Source: an uncultured Pseudomonadota bacterium
Lineage (GTDB): Bacteria; Myxococcota_A; UBA796; SXON01
Reading direction: 5' to 3'
NCBI GenBank assembly: GCA_903900265.1
Contig: CAIUMM010000187.1
Span: 1 to 58,972 of the forward strand
Length of the DNA stretch: 58,972 nucleotides
The position numbers and the translations under genes were made by a program. Shown in pieces: positions 8,687 through 17,452 of the stretch. Below the pieces are notes generated by a model. That model was not told where the DNA came from and ran no database searches. It saw only the letters and a list, made by a program, of their open reading frames with translations. How positions within the stretch are numbered: position 1 is the stretch's first letter; every line of letters begins with the position of its first letter.

Positions 8687-10300
8687 TCAGCGGGCCCACC
8701 AGGCCGGGCGCTCGCTGGGCAAGCGCCGTCCCGAAGCCGGCGCAGCGTCCGGGACCGAGAACGCGCCGTTCTCGGTCAACCACCAGAACGAACAGCCCTC
8801 GGCCTCTACCGTCCACGCCGGGAGCAGCGACAGGCGCTGCACCAACCCGCGTAGATCCTCGTCGTTCATCGGGAAGCGATCGTGCCACACGGCGTCCCCG
8901 TCCGGGCAGGTCCAGGTGGCGACCGCAGCCGGCTTCATCCGGCCGCTCTTCCGGGGCTGGTGCACCCCCTCCAAGCGCACGCCATCCTCTTTCAACAAGA
9001 ACAGTTGCAGCATCCCCGGGTCTTCCGAAGCCGGGTAGGTCAAGCCTTGATCGGCGATGATCAGGCACGGCGTTTTGGCTCTGTTGGGGCACGTCGCGTT
9101 CAACAGCGCCTCGAGGCGCTGGATCGGGGTCTCGGAGCTTGTCTCCACCGTGCCGTCACGCGACGGAGGTGGCCGTAGATCGTGCACCGCGCCCACCGCG
9201 ACGGCGCCGATCCAACCGAGTCCGACGAGCATCATCGGCCAACGCCGCCCCAACGACGCCAATCCGCTGCCCGCGTACAGCGCGATCGCGACGAAAAAAA
9301 GCGGGAAGTTGTCGATGCCTGCGCGGAAAATCGCCCACGCGACCACGCCGCCCACCGCCCAGGCGCCAAGCAAAAACCACCGCGCGAGGCGGCCCGGAGA
9401 CCCCGCGAGCGGATCGTCCCCCCGACGACGTCGGAGCGCGAGGACGAAGCCCAGCAGCAGCAGCGCGCACGCCGCCGGCTGCAGATCGGTCCACAGCTGC
9501 TCGCCGATAAACCGCACGCCCCCGGCGTAGCGGTCGCGAACGTCCATCTTGGAGCCGAGGTAGCGCGAGAGCAACGGGAACGGAACGCGAAGCGCGAGCC
9601 CCCAAACCAGCGACAGCACCCCCACGCGTGCGGCGCTACCCCAAAGACCGCCGCGCGCCGCGCCCGTCTCGGAGCGTGCCTGCACCCGGTCCCAAAGCAC
9701 GCCCCAGACCACCACCGCGAACAAAAGCGCCGTCCAGACCACCCCCGAAGCGCGCAGCGCCATCGCCAGCGCACCACACAGGCTCAACGCACCCACCGTC
9801 CGCCATCGCTGCACGCGCGGATCCGCCGCCAACGCCCAAGCGCCGACGATCATCAGCGCCGCCTCCGGGATGTGGATCCACGCCCCCCGCGCGCTCAGGA
9901 CCAGCACCGGCATCTGCGCGACCAACGCGAGCGAGGCCAAGCCCGCCCAGCCGCCAAACCAGCGGCGTCCGAGGCCAAACACCGAGGTCAACAGCAGCGC
10001 GTACCACGCGAGGCCCCAGACGTTGAACGCCACCGCGCTCCGGCCAAAAACGTGCATCCACAGCGCCACCGCGCCGTTGAACCAGCCGCCCGGCTGACTG
10101 ATGCCCTGCAGCAGCGGTCGCAGGGTTTGCTCCGCCAACTGCCGGTACATCAGGCCCAAGGGCATGTACGCGAGGTTCAGGTCGCGGGGGAAGCTGTGCT
10201 GCATCGCGATGAAGAGCGCGTACTCGGCGCACGACACCGCGATCAGCGTCATCGCGAGCGCCACGGGCAGGCGCTCCCCAGTCCGTGCAGCCTGCATCAT
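8687..10300 (-). CDS. Polytopic membrane protein, glycosyltransferase-C/PMT-like
   Basis: 537 aa from the ATG at 10300, which overlaps the stop of the preceding gene (ATGA). About ten hydrophobic segments occupy residues 10-400, followed by a soluble C-terminal domain of roughly 135 residues containing CPNRAKTPC and several Trp/Cys positions. The layout (many membrane segments, a first loop after the first helix, then a C-terminal extracytoplasmic domain) resembles GT-C-type lipid-linked sugar transferases, and FPRDLNLAYMPLG sits in the expected first loop. No catalytic Asp motif could be assigned with confidence. Convergent with the 7543 gene, with a 25-base gap and no terminator hairpin seen. 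Confidence 0.7.
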   Translation of the reverse strand: MMQAARTGERLPVALAMTLIAVSCAEYALFIAMQHSFPRDLNLAYMPLGLMYRQLAEQTLRPLLQGISQPGGWFNGAVALWMHVFGRSAVAFNVWGLAWYALLLTSVFGLGRRWFGGWAGLASLALVAQMPVLVLSARGAWIHIPEAALMIVGAWALAADPRVQRWRTVGALSLCGALAMALRASGVVWTALLFAVVVWGVLWDRVQARSETGAARGGLWGSAARVGVLSLVWGLALRVPFPLLSRYLGSKMDVRDRYAGGVRFIGEQLWTDLQPAACALLLLGFVLALRRRRGDDPLAGSPGRLARWFLLGAWAVGGVVAWAIFRAGIDNFPLFFVAIALYAGSGLASLGRRWPMMLVGLGWIGAVAVGAVHDLRPPPSRDGTVETSSETPIQRLEALLNATCPNRAKTPCLIIADQGLTYPASEDPGMLQLFLLKEDGVRLEGVHQPRKSGRMKPAAVATWTCPDGDAVWHDRFPMNDEDLRGLVQRLSLLPAWTVEAEGCSFWWLTENGAFSVPDAAPASGRRLPSERPAWWAR

Positions 10301-11493
10301 CGCGGCCCCGGCTGAGCGAGCGGCTGCGCACGGGGCGCGAACATGCCCTTGCCGTCGATCAGGCGCCCCATCAACGGAGCCCGCCAATGCACGCTCGCCG
10401 CGATGGCGAGCAGCGCGGTCGCCATCAACGCCGCGCGGATCGTCTGCGGCAGCGCGCGCGGCGGGACCGTAGGACGCGCCCCGGAAACGACCGCGTACAA
10501 ACAAAAGAAAGACTGAACCACCGCCATGTAGGTAAACCGCGACGCGTCCTGCGCGAACGCATGAATGCCCAACGGCGCGAGGGACACGAACGCCGCAAGC
10601 GGCACAAGACGAGCGCGCCCCGCGCTCCACAGCAGCGCCGCGGAGCTTGCGAGTAGCGACGCCACCGTAGGCCAGCTGATCCTCCCGATCTTCCAGTCCA
10701 GCACGTGCTCGGGAAATCGCCGGGCGTGCTGCGCAAAGTTGCCACGAAAGCTGCTCTCCAGCTGGTAGAGCACCGATCCGACCGCGGGCTCATCTAAGGT
10801 TCGGGTGCTGAGCATCTCGGCGCGGAGCAGGGCAACTCGGGAGGACGAAACCGTGGTCTGCGCGTAGTACACGTACGCCAGAAACGCGAACGGCAGCATC
10901 AGCGTGACCAGTAGGGGTAGCCACCCTCGGAGCGGCGATTCAGCAGGGCTCCGGCGCAGGCACATCGCAAAAAATACAACCGGCAGGCCGTACAGCAGGA
11001 ACAGCTCGTGCACGGCGAGGCCAAACGTGCACAGCAACGCAGCCAGCGCCAACCGTCCGCTCGACACCGCGACCAACGCCAGAAACGTGACACCGCCCAG
11101 CACGTGGTCGAGGTAGCCGAAGGTGCTGGCCATGCCGATCACGCCGGAGGATGCCAGAAAAGCGAGGCTGCTCAACGCGCCGAAGCCGCCGACGCGCGCG
11201 ACCCGCCGAGCGGCGAGCCACAGCGCGATCGCGAGCAGGGTGAACACCACGCTCGCGACCATCGCGACGATCTCGCGCACCTCGGTCGGCTGCTTGTTGA
11301 GGATCAACGGATGCAGTAGCGTGCCGAGCAGCCCGCGCTTCACGTAGCCAAAATCCCAGGTCAAAAGCCAATGTCCGAGCGCGTACACCGAGACATGGTC
11401 CAGTCCGCGGCACACGGTCACCACGAGCACTACCAGCGCGACGGCATCAAAGAGCGCGGTTTGCCAGCGTTTCGGGCGTTCAACAGGCGGCAA
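10297..11493 (-). CDS. Polytopic membrane protein of unknown function
   Basis: 398 aa with about ten hydrophobic segments. The motif LTWDFGYVKRGLLGTLLHP between the first two segments resembles a conserved loop seen in uncharacterised bacterial membrane proteins of polysaccharide or lipid clusters, but I cannot name the family. The start is TTG at 11493: an in-frame stop lies just upstream and no ATG or GTG is available before the first membrane segment. It is translationally coupled (ATGA) to the following membrane protein, so the two probably work together, perhaps in envelope glycan or lipid assembly (inference). Confidence 0.65.
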   Translation of the reverse strand: MPPVERPKRWQTALFDAVALVVLVVTVCRGLDHVSVYALGHWLLTWDFGYVKRGLLGTLLHPLILNKQPTEVREIVAMVASVVFTLLAIALWLAARRVARVGGFGALSSLAFLASSGVIGMASTFGYLDHVLGGVTFLALVAVSSGRLALAALLCTFGLAVHELFLLYGLPVVFFAMCLRRSPAESPLRGWLPLLVTLMLPFAFLAYVYYAQTTVSSSRVALLRAEMLSTRTLDEPAVGSVLYQLESSFRGNFAQHARRFPEHVLDWKIGRISWPTVASLLASSAALLWSAGRARLVPLAAFVSLAPLGIHAFAQDASRFTYMAVVQSFFCLYAVVSGARPTVPPRALPQTIRAALMATALLAIAASVHWRAPLMGRLIDGKGMFAPRAQPLAQPGPR

Positions 11494-11532
11494 GAGAGGG
11501 CTTCACGGTGAGGACCCACCTAACGTCCGACG

Positions 11533-11561
11533 TTGCGGGATAGGCAGTAGCCGCGTAGGAT
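11533..11561 (+). promoter_or_regulatory. Candidate sigma-70-type promoter for the kinase/cell-wall block
   Basis: TTGCGG at 11533-11538 and TAGGAT at 11556-11561 are separated by 17 bases, about 50 bases before the kinase start. This is the only fair -35/-10 pair I see in the 117-base divergent gap. The -35 matches only the TTG core, so the call is tentative. Confidence 0.3.
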
Positions 11562-11610
11562 TCAAGGATCTCCGCGTTTCGTGTAGCCAACCTGCGCATC
11601 CCGAGCCTGC

Positions 11611-13758
11611 TTGCCGCAAACCATTCGACAATACGAAGTCCTCAAGGAGATCGGCTCTGGCCATTTTGGCAGGGTCAATCTTTGCTTTGGGGAGACACCC
11701 GCCCGTGGCATTCACCCCGCCAAGGCGCGGTTGGTCGGGATCAAGTCGCTCAAGAACGCCCGAGATGACGAGTCGCTCAGGCTGCTGCTTCAGGAATTTG
11801 CGCTGCTCGATCAGGTAAAACACCGCAGCGTCGTGCGGGTGTTTGAGTACCTCCACGAAGAGCGCGCCGTCGTCATGGAGTACGTGCACGGGACCACGCT
11901 GCGCGACGTGCTCGACGCCTGTGCCCAGAAGCGCGAGCAGGTGTTCAGCGAGGCCGCCGTGGAGATCGGCTGCGAGATCGCCGACGCGCTGTACCAAGCG
12001 TGGACCACGCCGGCGGACAACGGCGAGTCGCTGCGGCTGGTTCACCGCGATCTGAAGCCCGAAAACATCATGCTGACCCCGTCCGGCGAGGTCAAGATCC
12101 TCGACTTCGGGTTGGCGCGTGTAGAAAACACCGATTTTGCCCATGAAGACCCCTCCCGCATCCGCGGGACGCCGATCTACATGGCGCCTGAGCAAGCGCG
12201 TGGCGAGGAGATCGACCACCGCACCGATCTCTTCGCGCTCGGCTTGATCCTCTACGAGCTGCTCATGGCGCGCCCCGCGTACCGGGTGCCGGTGGACGCC
12301 GCCGATCCGATCGCCGCGACCTACGCCGCGATCGAAGCGGGACAGCTCACCGAGTCCTGCCGGGAGCTTGAGGTCAAGCTCCCCGGGCTCGGCAGCATCG
12401 TCACCCGACTCCTGCAGGCGCGCCCGCGCAATCGCTACCAGACCGGCCACGACCTGCTGGTCGACCTACGGCGCCAGCTCTACAAAGATCGCGGCGCGTA
12501 TCTCAAGGAATTTTGCAGCTTCTTCTTCGGCAGCGTCCGTCCGCTCCCCGAAGCCCCCGACCCCAGAAATCCCGCAAAGGGCATCGCCATGCCGACCCCT
12601 CCCCGCAAAAGCATCGAAGAACGTCTCAAGGAGTCACTTGAGAAAGAGGCCGAGCCGGTAGGCAAGGTGCCGGTCCCGGTGCGACGTGCGCCGCGCGTCC
12701 CCGAGCCCGAGCCCGAGCTGCGCGCGGCCACGCCCGTCAGCGCCGCCCCGCGGATCACGCCGAAGATCGTCCCCAGAACCGCGTCGGCAGCAGCGAAAGT
12801 AGACGACGACGTGGTGGTGCCGCCCTCCGTCAAAGGCCGGCCTGCGGCCCCCCCTACGCCGGCGAAAAAGCCCACCGGCGCCCGCAGCGCGGACGAAAAC
12901 GGCATGTTGCCGATGGTGCCGCTGAACGAGAACGCAGACGAGCGCGAGGTGAGCGGCGATCACAGCGCCACGGCGTTCTTCGCGATTCCCGGGCCCAAGG
13001 CTGAGCGCGCGCGGTCTGCACCCAGCGGCCCCTCGACGCCGCCGATGACGCCTCCGCAAGCGAGCCCGCGCCCGTTCACCCCGCCGCCAGCCGCTGCGCC
13101 CGCCGCCGCACCCCCAGCGCCGCTGGGGATCCAAGGTCCCACCGTCGGATACGGCGGCGCGCAGACCCCGTTCCAGACCGCTGGCCCGCAACAGCAAACG
13201 CAGGAAAACGCAGAGTCGCGGGTGCAGTCATGGCGCGTCTACGCGATCCTCGTCGCGGTGATGGGCCTCGCCGCGATGTTCCTCGTCGCGGTCGTCGCCG
13301 TAGGCTGGTGGAAGATCTCGCAGGACACCGAAAAGCCGACGGAGACGATCGCGACCGCAGCGCCGCCCCCGCCTCCTCCCAAGCGCAAGCAGGAGGACAC
13401 AGCGGCCCCGCGGCCCGCGCAGGCGCAACAAGCGCCGGTCAAAGCACCCACCCGGCGTCCTACGGCCTCGGCAGGCGGCGGGTCTACCCCAGCCGCACCC
13501 GCGGCCCCCCGCGCGGATAAGGGCACGGTCACCGTCACGTTCACCTCCACGCCTGCGCCGATGAGCATCGAGGTTCGCTGCGGTGATTTTGCGGCGCGCG
13601 GCTCCGTGAGCGGCGGGAGCGCGACCATCAGCGGCGTGCCGTCCGGCGTGGACTGCAAGATGTACCCGAAGGGCGGCGTCACTGCGACGGCGTTCCCCGT
13701 CAAGTCCGGCTCGCGCTACAGCTGCGCGATCACCGGCACCACCACCAGCTGTCACTGA
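11611..13758 (+). CDS. Membrane-anchored Ser/Thr protein kinase (Hanks type)
   Basis: 715 aa. N-terminal kinase domain (about 8-290) with all key motifs: Gly loop IGSGHFGRV, VGIKSLKN lysine, HRDLKPEN catalytic loop, DFG and APEQ. A Pro/Ala-rich cytoplasmic linker (about 310-535) leads to one membrane segment (AILVAVMGLAAMFLVAVVAV, about 545-565), then a second low-complexity stretch and a small Cys-containing extracytoplasmic domain of about 80 residues. No PASTA repeats. The start is TTG at 11611; no ATG/GTG occurs between the upstream in-frame stop (11584) and the Gly loop. It heads a nine-gene same-strand block; the next gene starts 5 bases after its stop. Likely substrates include the FHA proteins and cell-wall synthase downstream (inference). 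Confidence 0.9.
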   Translation: MPQTIRQYEVLKEIGSGHFGRVNLCFGETPARGIHPAKARLVGIKSLKNARDDESLRLLLQEFALLDQVKHRSVVRVFEYLHEERAVVMEYVHGTTLRDVLDACAQKREQVFSEAAVEIGCEIADALYQAWTTPADNGESLRLVHRDLKPENIMLTPSGEVKILDFGLARVENTDFAHEDPSRIRGTPIYMAPEQARGEEIDHRTDLFALGLILYELLMARPAYRVPVDAADPIAATYAAIEAGQLTESCRELEVKLPGLGSIVTRLLQARPRNRYQTGHDLLVDLRRQLYKDRGAYLKEFCSFFFGSVRPLPEAPDPRNPAKGIAMPTPPRKSIEERLKESLEKEAEPVGKVPVPVRRAPRVPEPEPELRAATPVSAAPRITPKIVPRTASAAAKVDDDVVVPPSVKGRPAAPPTPAKKPTGARSADENGMLPMVPLNENADEREVSGDHSATAFFAIPGPKAERARSAPSGPSTPPMTPPQASPRPFTPPPAAAPAAAPPAPLGIQGPTVGYGGAQTPFQTAGPQQQTQENAESRVQSWRVYAILVAVMGLAAMFLVAVVAVGWWKISQDTEKPTETIATAAPPPPPPKRKQEDTAAPRPAQAQQAPVKAPTRRPTASAGGGSTPAAPAAPRADKGTVTVTFTSTPAPMSIEVRCGDFAARGSVSGGSATISGVPSGVDCKMYPKGGVTATAFPVKSGSRYSCAITGTTTSCH

Positions 13759-13763
13759 GCGCC

Positions 13764-14459
13764 ATGCCTACGATCCCTGGCCTCGCTGGTCCGCTTGAGA
13801 TCCTGTTCCGCGCCGCCGAGGCGCCGCGCGCCGCGCATCTCCCCGCCGCCGCGCTCGTCTGCCACCCGCATCCCGCGCATGGCGGCACGATGCACAACAA
13901 GGTCGTCTACAGCATCGCCCGCGCGCTGTTGGGCTGCGGCATCGACGTGCTGCGCTTCAACTTTCGCGGCGTAGGCGCCTCGGCGGGGCCGTCGACGTCT
14001 CAGGAGAGCGGTCAGGGCGAGCGCGAGGACATTCGCACCTGCCTCGACTGGCTTGGCGAGCGTTATCCCGAACAAAACCTGTTGCTCGCGGGATTCTCTT
14101 TCGGAGCATGGAACGGCTTGACGGTCGCTGCCCGCGATGCGCGCGTCACCCAGCTCGTGCTCGCCGGACTGCCCGTCGGCACCTACAGCCGCCCGCCCTT
14201 CGAGCCCGGAAAGCCGGTGCTGCTGCTGCACGGCGAGAACGACGCCTTCGGGACGCCCGAGCAGCTGAACGCCTGCGTGGCGGACTGGGCCTCCCCCTGC
14301 GAGACCATCGTGTTCAAAGGCGCCGACCACTTCTTCGGCGGATTGGACTCCGCGCGCTCGACGGGACGGCTCCCCGAGCTGGAGTCTGCCATCCACGAAC
14401 ACCTGCGGATTCCGCCCGTTTCATTTGGACCGACGACGAAGCGTGTTTACTGGATATAG
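13764..14459 (+). CDS. Alpha/beta hydrolase (COG2945-like)
   Basis: 231 aa. CHPHPAHGGTMHNKVV near residues 33-48 is the signature of the small serine hydrolases related to COG2945 (dienelactone-hydrolase-like). The nucleophile elbow GFSFGAW places Ser112 in GxSxG; GENDAFG and GADHFF supply the Asp and His. No signal peptide, so probably cytoplasmic. It lies 5 bases after the kinase gene and 7 bases before the FhaA-like gene, so it is almost certainly in the same transcript, though a cell-wall role is not obvious. Substrate unknown. Confidence 0.85.
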   Translation: MPTIPGLAGPLEILFRAAEAPRAAHLPAAALVCHPHPAHGGTMHNKVVYSIARALLGCGIDVLRFNFRGVGASAGPSTSQESGQGEREDIRTCLDWLGERYPEQNLLLAGFSFGAWNGLTVAARDARVTQLVLAGLPVGTYSRPPFEPGKPVLLLHGENDAFGTPEQLNACVADWASPCETIVFKGADHFFGGLDSARSTGRLPELESAIHEHLRIPPVSFGPTTKRVYWI

Positions 14460-14466
14460 TCCCGGT

Positions 14467-15243
14467 ATGGACTGGTTCGACAATATCAAGCGCAAAGTCA
14501 GCGCAGTGGTGCAAAAGACGGCGGAGACGGTGCACGCCGGCGGCGACGACGAGCTTGGCCGAGAGGACCTGCTGCGGGACACCTGCGACGGCATCCTGAA
14601 GCTGCGCCGCCACGGCGCGCGAGGAAAAGATGTATTTCCTCCTGGCGTCATCGTGCGTGTGTCTGCGCGCGACGGCAGCTTGGAGAGCCTCCGCAGCTTC
14701 GTCGCCGATCCGGTATTTGAGCACGACCTCGACGCGATGCTACGAAACCGCCTCAACGAACCCGACCGGCTCCCCGCCCGACGGTACGTGATCGGGGTCG
14801 GCTCCTCCAACCGCGTCGCGGTGGAAGACGACACCGTCGGCGTGCTCGCGGTGTTCGTCATCGAAGGCGGCGACAAAGACGGCGACCGCTTTGTCGTTCA
14901 GCTGACGCAGCGCGAGTGGCGCATCGGGCGCGGGCGTTGGCATCAGGAGCACGGGGACGACCAGCGCGTCCCGAACGACATCGTCGTGTCGGAGAACCTG
15001 AGCTGGATCAGCCGGGCCGCCGCGGTCATCGAGCGATCGGGCGCGTTCCTCGAGGTCGTGAGCCGCCAGCAAAAGGACTTCCTCGTCGTGTTGAAGGCGG
15101 ACGGCTCCCGGATCCGGCCGCACCTGACCGCGTCCGGCCGCGCTCCGCTCGCGATCGGCGACCGCCTTGAGTTTCATGACGGCGTCTCCGGCTCGCTCGT
15201 CTTGCGCGTAGACCCCCTGCCTACGGAGACCTCCGCCCCATGA
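14467..15243 (+). CDS. FhaA-like protein: DUF3662-like N-terminus plus degenerate FHA domain
   Basis: 258 aa from the ATG at 14467. It opens MDWFDNIKRKVSAVVQKTAE, and the first 120 residues resemble the FhaA N-terminal domain (DUF3662): short amphipathic start, a basic patch and PPGVIVRVSARDG. The C-terminal half (about 145-250) is FHA-like, with WRIGRGRW for the GR turn and NDIVVSENLSWISRAAAVI for the Ser/His loop. Ala replaces the usual His, so phosphothreonine binding may be altered. Cytoplasmic. The stop overlaps the next FHA gene (ATGA). Domain naming comes from motif reading only and needs a profile search. Confidence 0.7.
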   Translation: MDWFDNIKRKVSAVVQKTAETVHAGGDDELGREDLLRDTCDGILKLRRHGARGKDVFPPGVIVRVSARDGSLESLRSFVADPVFEHDLDAMLRNRLNEPDRLPARRYVIGVGSSNRVAVEDDTVGVLAVFVIEGGDKDGDRFVVQLTQREWRIGRGRWHQEHGDDQRVPNDIVVSENLSWISRAAAVIERSGAFLEVVSRQQKDFLVVLKADGSRIRPHLTASGRAPLAIGDRLEFHDGVSGSLVLRVDPLPTETSAP

Positions 15244-16073
15244 TCAAGGCGCTCGACGACCATCGTTACGCGATCGATTTCGCGGCCGTGAAAAGGCCGA
15301 AGGCCCCGTTGTTAGAGGCGTTGTTCGGCGGGCCCAAAGAGGTCATCGTTGACGCCTACGCCGTTGGGCAAGTGCTCCGTGCCGCCCTGCGTCATTGCAA
15401 GAATTACGATGTAGAAGGCCGACTTCAGGTGTGGAACGAATTCCGCTTGTTCCTGTGCCGGCGCGAATACGAGGCGCTGCGCAAGATGGCGCCTACCTTG
15501 CAGAAGCAGATCGGCCCCGCGCTCGAAGATGAAGTGTTGAGGCTCAAAGCCACGTATATCGGAACCCCCGTCCTCAAGCTCCACGTGGACGAAGCCAACG
15601 AGGTCGAGCCCGGCCAAGGCGTGCTGTGCGTGGACTGGAGCGCCGATCAGGTCGCCGGGGGCGCTACGGTCGCCGGGGAAGTCACGGTGCGGCTGGATAA
15701 AGTCGCGCAGGCGCCACCTACAGGCCTCGGCGGGAGCAAGACCCAGCGCGCCGGCAGCGCGATCCTCCGCCACCCGCAAGGCACCGTCCCGCTCGCCGCG
15801 GGGGTCAGCTACATCGTCGGTCGCGGCGCACCGAACGCTGGTCCCGAGCACGTCGCCATTCCCGGAGCATCCAGCAGGATCAGTCGCCGCCAGCTCAGCC
15901 TGCAGATCGACGAAAACAAGCCGATGGCAGCCACCATCACGCGCGAGCCGGGCGACTCCAACCCCGTCAGCGTGAATGGGCAAACGCTCGCGCCCGGAGA
16001 AGGCCTGAAGGTTCCGCTGCCCGCGCAGCTGGTGCTCTCCGGTGAGCTCACGCTCGAAGTCGTCGCATGTTGA
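15240..16073 (+). CDS. FHA-domain protein (FhaB-position gene)
   Basis: 277 aa. Residues 1-140 form a second DUF3662-like or related helical domain (LEALFGGPKEVIVDAYAVGQ). The C-terminal part (about 190-275) is an FHA domain: YIVGRGAPN, then ASSRISRRQLSLQI for the SRxH loop with Gln in place of His, then VNGQTL. It binds or scaffolds phosphoproteins in the cytoplasm if functional. Start overlaps the upstream gene by ATGA, and its own stop overlaps the phosphatase start by 7 bases, a sign of tight co-translation with the kinase/phosphatase set. Confidence 0.75.
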   Translation: MIKALDDHRYAIDFAAVKRPKAPLLEALFGGPKEVIVDAYAVGQVLRAALRHCKNYDVEGRLQVWNEFRLFLCRREYEALRKMAPTLQKQIGPALEDEVLRLKATYIGTPVLKLHVDEANEVEPGQGVLCVDWSADQVAGGATVAGEVTVRLDKVAQAPPTGLGGSKTQRAGSAILRHPQGTVPLAAGVSYIVGRGAPNAGPEHVAIPGASSRISRRQLSLQIDENKPMAATITREPGDSNPVSVNGQTLAPGEGLKVPLPAQLVLSGELTLEVVAC

Positions 16074-17452
16074 GCACACCCAACTTTCCCCGTCCCTGGC
16101 GGCGCCTCGACGCCGCAGCGCGCACGCACGTCGGCAAGGTGCGCGCCAACAACGAAGACGCGCTGCTGTGCAAACCCGAGGCGGGCGTGTTCGCGGTCAT
16201 CGACGGCATGGGCGGCGAGGAGTCGGGCGAGGTCGCCGCGGCCATCGCGGTCGCCACGCTCGCGAACGTCGCCGCGAATGACGGTCCTGCGGGACAGCCC
16301 AGCGAGACGCTGCTCGCGCGCGCCCTCTCCGAGGCCCGCGATCGCATCTTGGCCGACGGGGCACGCACCCCGGCGCACGCCAACATGGGCGCGGTCGCGA
16401 CCGCGCTGCGCTTCGAAGACAACGGCCGCTTCATCGGCGTCGCGCATGTCGGGGACACGCGGCTTTACCGCGTGGATCGGCGCGGCGTGAAGGTGCTGAC
16501 CACCGACCACGTGCAGCCCCTGCCGGACAACCCGGAGCGCCAAGCGGTCGCGCGCGATCTGGGGCGCAAGCAGATGCCGGAGGGCTGGGTAGAGACCGGC
16601 CGCCACGCAGTATCGCCGGGTGACCTGCTCGTGCTGTGCAGCGACGGCCTGCACGGCCCCGTGGAGGCGAAGGAGCTTGAAGCTGCGCTCCTGTCGCTGC
16701 ACTCGCGCAAGGTGGACGCCGACTCCGCAGCGCAGAAGCTCGTCGCGCTGGCGCTCGCCCGCGGCGGTCCGGACAACGTGACCGTGGTGGTGGTTCGGGT
16801 AGGGCGCTTCCGTCGTGGACGGAGGGTGCCGCGGCTGAACATGGCGCTGGCGATGCCGGTGCTCGCGCTGTTGGTGACCCTCGCGATCGCTGTGGGGCTG
16901 TGGGGGAACGGCAAGGCCAAGCGAGCGGCGATGCTCCCCGTAGCGGTGATGCGCGACACGGTGTTCAAGAACACCGATCCCGTCGACATTCCGTTGGGTA
17001 CACGCACCGACGTCGCCGCAGGGCGCTTGCTCGACGTGCGCGGCGCGCAGCTCACCGGCGTCGACTGGACCCTCCATCTGGGCGCGGGCAGTCACCTGCG
17101 CATCGATCGCTCGGTCCTGACGTTGAGCGGCTTGCTGCGCGTAGAGCTGGAGCCTGGCGCCGAGATGACGCTGGTCAACAGCCGCGTCGCTGCGAGCACG
17201 CTGACGCTGTCTGGCCCGGTCCCGCCCTCCGAAACGGCAGCCCACATCAGCCTCATCGGCATGGTCGGGCACGTGGGCAGCGTGACGCGCGAAGGGAGCC
17301 TCGTCGTCGAAGCATCCGAAGTGTACGGCGATGGCCTGATCTCGTTTCTGCCTGAGCCAGCGCCAGAGCCCGCGCCCGAGCCGGCGCCAGAGCCTGTCCC
17401 CGGGCCCGAGACGCCCAAAACTCCAGAGCCGCCCGCGCCCGAGCACAAGTAA
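16067..17452 (+). CDS. PP2C-family Ser/Thr protein phosphatase with membrane anchor (PstP-position gene)
   Basis: 461 aa. Phosphatase domain at about 10-245 with all metal-site motifs: NNEDA, DGMGGEESGE, AHVGDTRLYR, CSDGLHG and GGPDNVTV. It would remove phosphates placed by the two kinases in this block. A single membrane helix (MALAMPVLALLVTLAIAVGL, about 265-285) exports a roughly 150-residue beta-rich domain, ending in repeated EPAP units (about 432-447) that look like a wall-spanning linker. Mycobacterial PstP has the same cytoplasmic phosphatase/one-helix/external-domain order. The stop codon overlaps the next start by one base (TAATG). Confidence 0.9.
   Translation: MLSTPNFPRPWRRLDAAARTHVGKVRANNEDALLCKPEAGVFAVIDGMGGEESGEVAAAIAVATLANVAANDGPAGQPSETLLARALSEARDRILADGARTPAHANMGAVATALRFEDNGRFIGVAHVGDTRLYRVDRRGVKVLTTDHVQPLPDNPERQAVARDLGRKQMPEGWVETGRHAVSPGDLLVLCSDGLHGPVEAKELEAALLSLHSRKVDADSAAQKLVALALARGGPDNVTVVVVRVGRFRRGRRVPRLNMALAMPVLALLVTLAIAVGLWGNGKAKRAAMLPVAVMRDTVFKNTDPVDIPLGTRTDVAAGRLLDVRGAQLTGVDWTLHLGAGSHLRIDRSVLTLSGLLRVELEPGAEMTLVNSRVAASTLTLSGPVPPSETAAHISLIGMVGHVGSVTREGSLVVEASEVYGDGLISFLPEPAPEPAPEPAPEPVPGPETPKTPEPPAPEHK

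Noticed and set aside
15809..17446. 545-aa minus-strand open frame opposite PP2C
   Set aside because: Antisense to a complete PP2C domain; no motif, no start signal.
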